Shown: positions 38,170 through 38,426 of the stretch, piece by piece
Numbering within the stretch: position 1 is the stretch's first letter
Layout of the letters: each line of letters starts with the position of its first letter
From: Clostridiales bacterium
GTDB taxonomy: Bacteria; Bacillota; Clostridia; Christensenellales; Borkfalkiaceae
Assembly: GCA_015055865.1 (NCBI GenBank)
Contig: SVHK01000013.1
Span: forward strand, 1-38,426
Direction: 5' to 3'
DNA: 38,426 nucleotides
Made by a program: the position numbers and the translations under genes
The notes under the pieces: generated by a model
The model's input: only the letters and a program-made list of their open reading frames with translations
Databases searched by the model: none
Told to the model about the DNA's origin: nothing

Positions 38170-38426
38170 ATGAACGCGGTAAAAATTAAATCGTATGCAA
38201 AAGTGAATTTCACGCTCGACGTGGTTGGGGAAAAGGACGGATACCATCTGCTTGATTCTTTCGTGGCGAACGTGGATATGTACAATTTAATTTCAGTCGT
38301 TAAGCGTAAGGACAAGCTCGTTTCGGGGCGTATGCAAGGCAGGGGTATGGAACGAGTTCCGTTCGAAGAAACCAACGCCTGCAAGGTCGCGGAAGCGTTC
38401 GTTGAAAAGTTTTCTTCGTGTGGCGC
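38170..38426 (+). CDS. ispE: 4-diphosphocytidyl-2-C-methyl-D-erythritol kinase, N-terminal part
   Basis: IspE phosphorylates CDP-methylerythritol in the non-mevalonate isoprenoid pathway. The first 85 codons are in the window and the frame runs off the end. The GHMP-kinase N-terminus is clear: VKIKSYAKVNFTLDVVGEKDGYHLLDSF, where Lys and Asn of AKVNFTL and the DGYH motif are family hallmarks. The next segment (VKRKDKLVSGRMQGRGMERV) is as expected. In clostridia ispE often lies near sporulation-related genes. The rest of the gene cannot be judged. Confidence 0.92.
   Translation, partial: MNAVKIKSYAKVNFTLDVVGEKDGYHLLDSFVANVDMYNLISVVKRKDKLVSGRMQGRGMERVPFEETNACKVAEAFVEKFSSCG

Overview
The window looks like a chromosomal segment of a low-to-moderate GC, Gram-positive Firmicute of the Clostridia type, probably a gut lineage with sporulation ancestry. 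Signs are a Cys-specific T-box before cysS, SpmA/SpmB, a DUF3794 (SPOCS)-LysM protein, a Veg homologue, TrmFO, HslV/HslU, strong sigma-A promoters (TTGACA-17-TATAAT) and strong AAGGAGG ribosome binding sites. The exact family is inference. I see no phage, transposase, CRISPR or tRNA gene.

Layout. 1-180: 5S rRNA and terminator, the end of an rRNA operon. 280-2065: small accessory genes (55-aa protein, membrane-anchored 147-aa protein divergent from an XRE regulator over a clear operator, DeoR regulator). 2326-6930: a 210-aa protein, T-box-controlled cysS and an unusually short alaS. 7188-9593: small protein and GTP-type pckA. 9700-9960: an independently promoted structured RNA on the minus strand. 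10012-11768 (minus): small membrane protein and spmA-spmB. 11923-16868: metG, tatD, a TatD-associated radical SAM protein with an Asn/Gln-rich tail, and ksgA. 16945-19847: CDF metal exporter, divergent CaCA antiporter, rplS. 20466-31056: yifB, DUF1294, dprA, topA, trmFO, hslV, hslU, hisS, trxA, a long codirectional housekeeping block. 31254-34414 (minus): SDR, RHH protein, SPFH protein, NlpC/P60 lipoprotein. 34679-38426: small acidic protein, HAD phosphatase, an unexplained transcript with small ORFs, veg, SPOCS-LysM protein and the start of ispE.

The most unusual content lies between the genes. (1) Two homologous five-hairpin leaders sit directly before the ribosome binding sites of trxA (+) and of the SDR gene (-). 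Loops and linkers are conserved while stem bases change in compensating fashion, as expected for an undescribed cis-regulatory RNA. (2) A family of about 200-bp structured repeats occurs at 3261-3570, 6922-7154, 15718-16011 and 19922-20330, always in the same orientation as the downstream gene. Its nested helices covary between copies, one copy carries three exact 100-bp tandem units of its 3' module, and another supplies the stop codon of the short alaS. (3) A mirrored TGAAAT/ATTTCA hairpin array lies between convergent trxA and SDR. (4) A ~280-bp foldback element lies between dprA and topA. (5) There are at least two promoter-to-terminator units with no normal gene (9709-9957 minus; 35726-36154 plus).

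All family assignments come from reading the sequence against remembered family features; no search or folding program was run.
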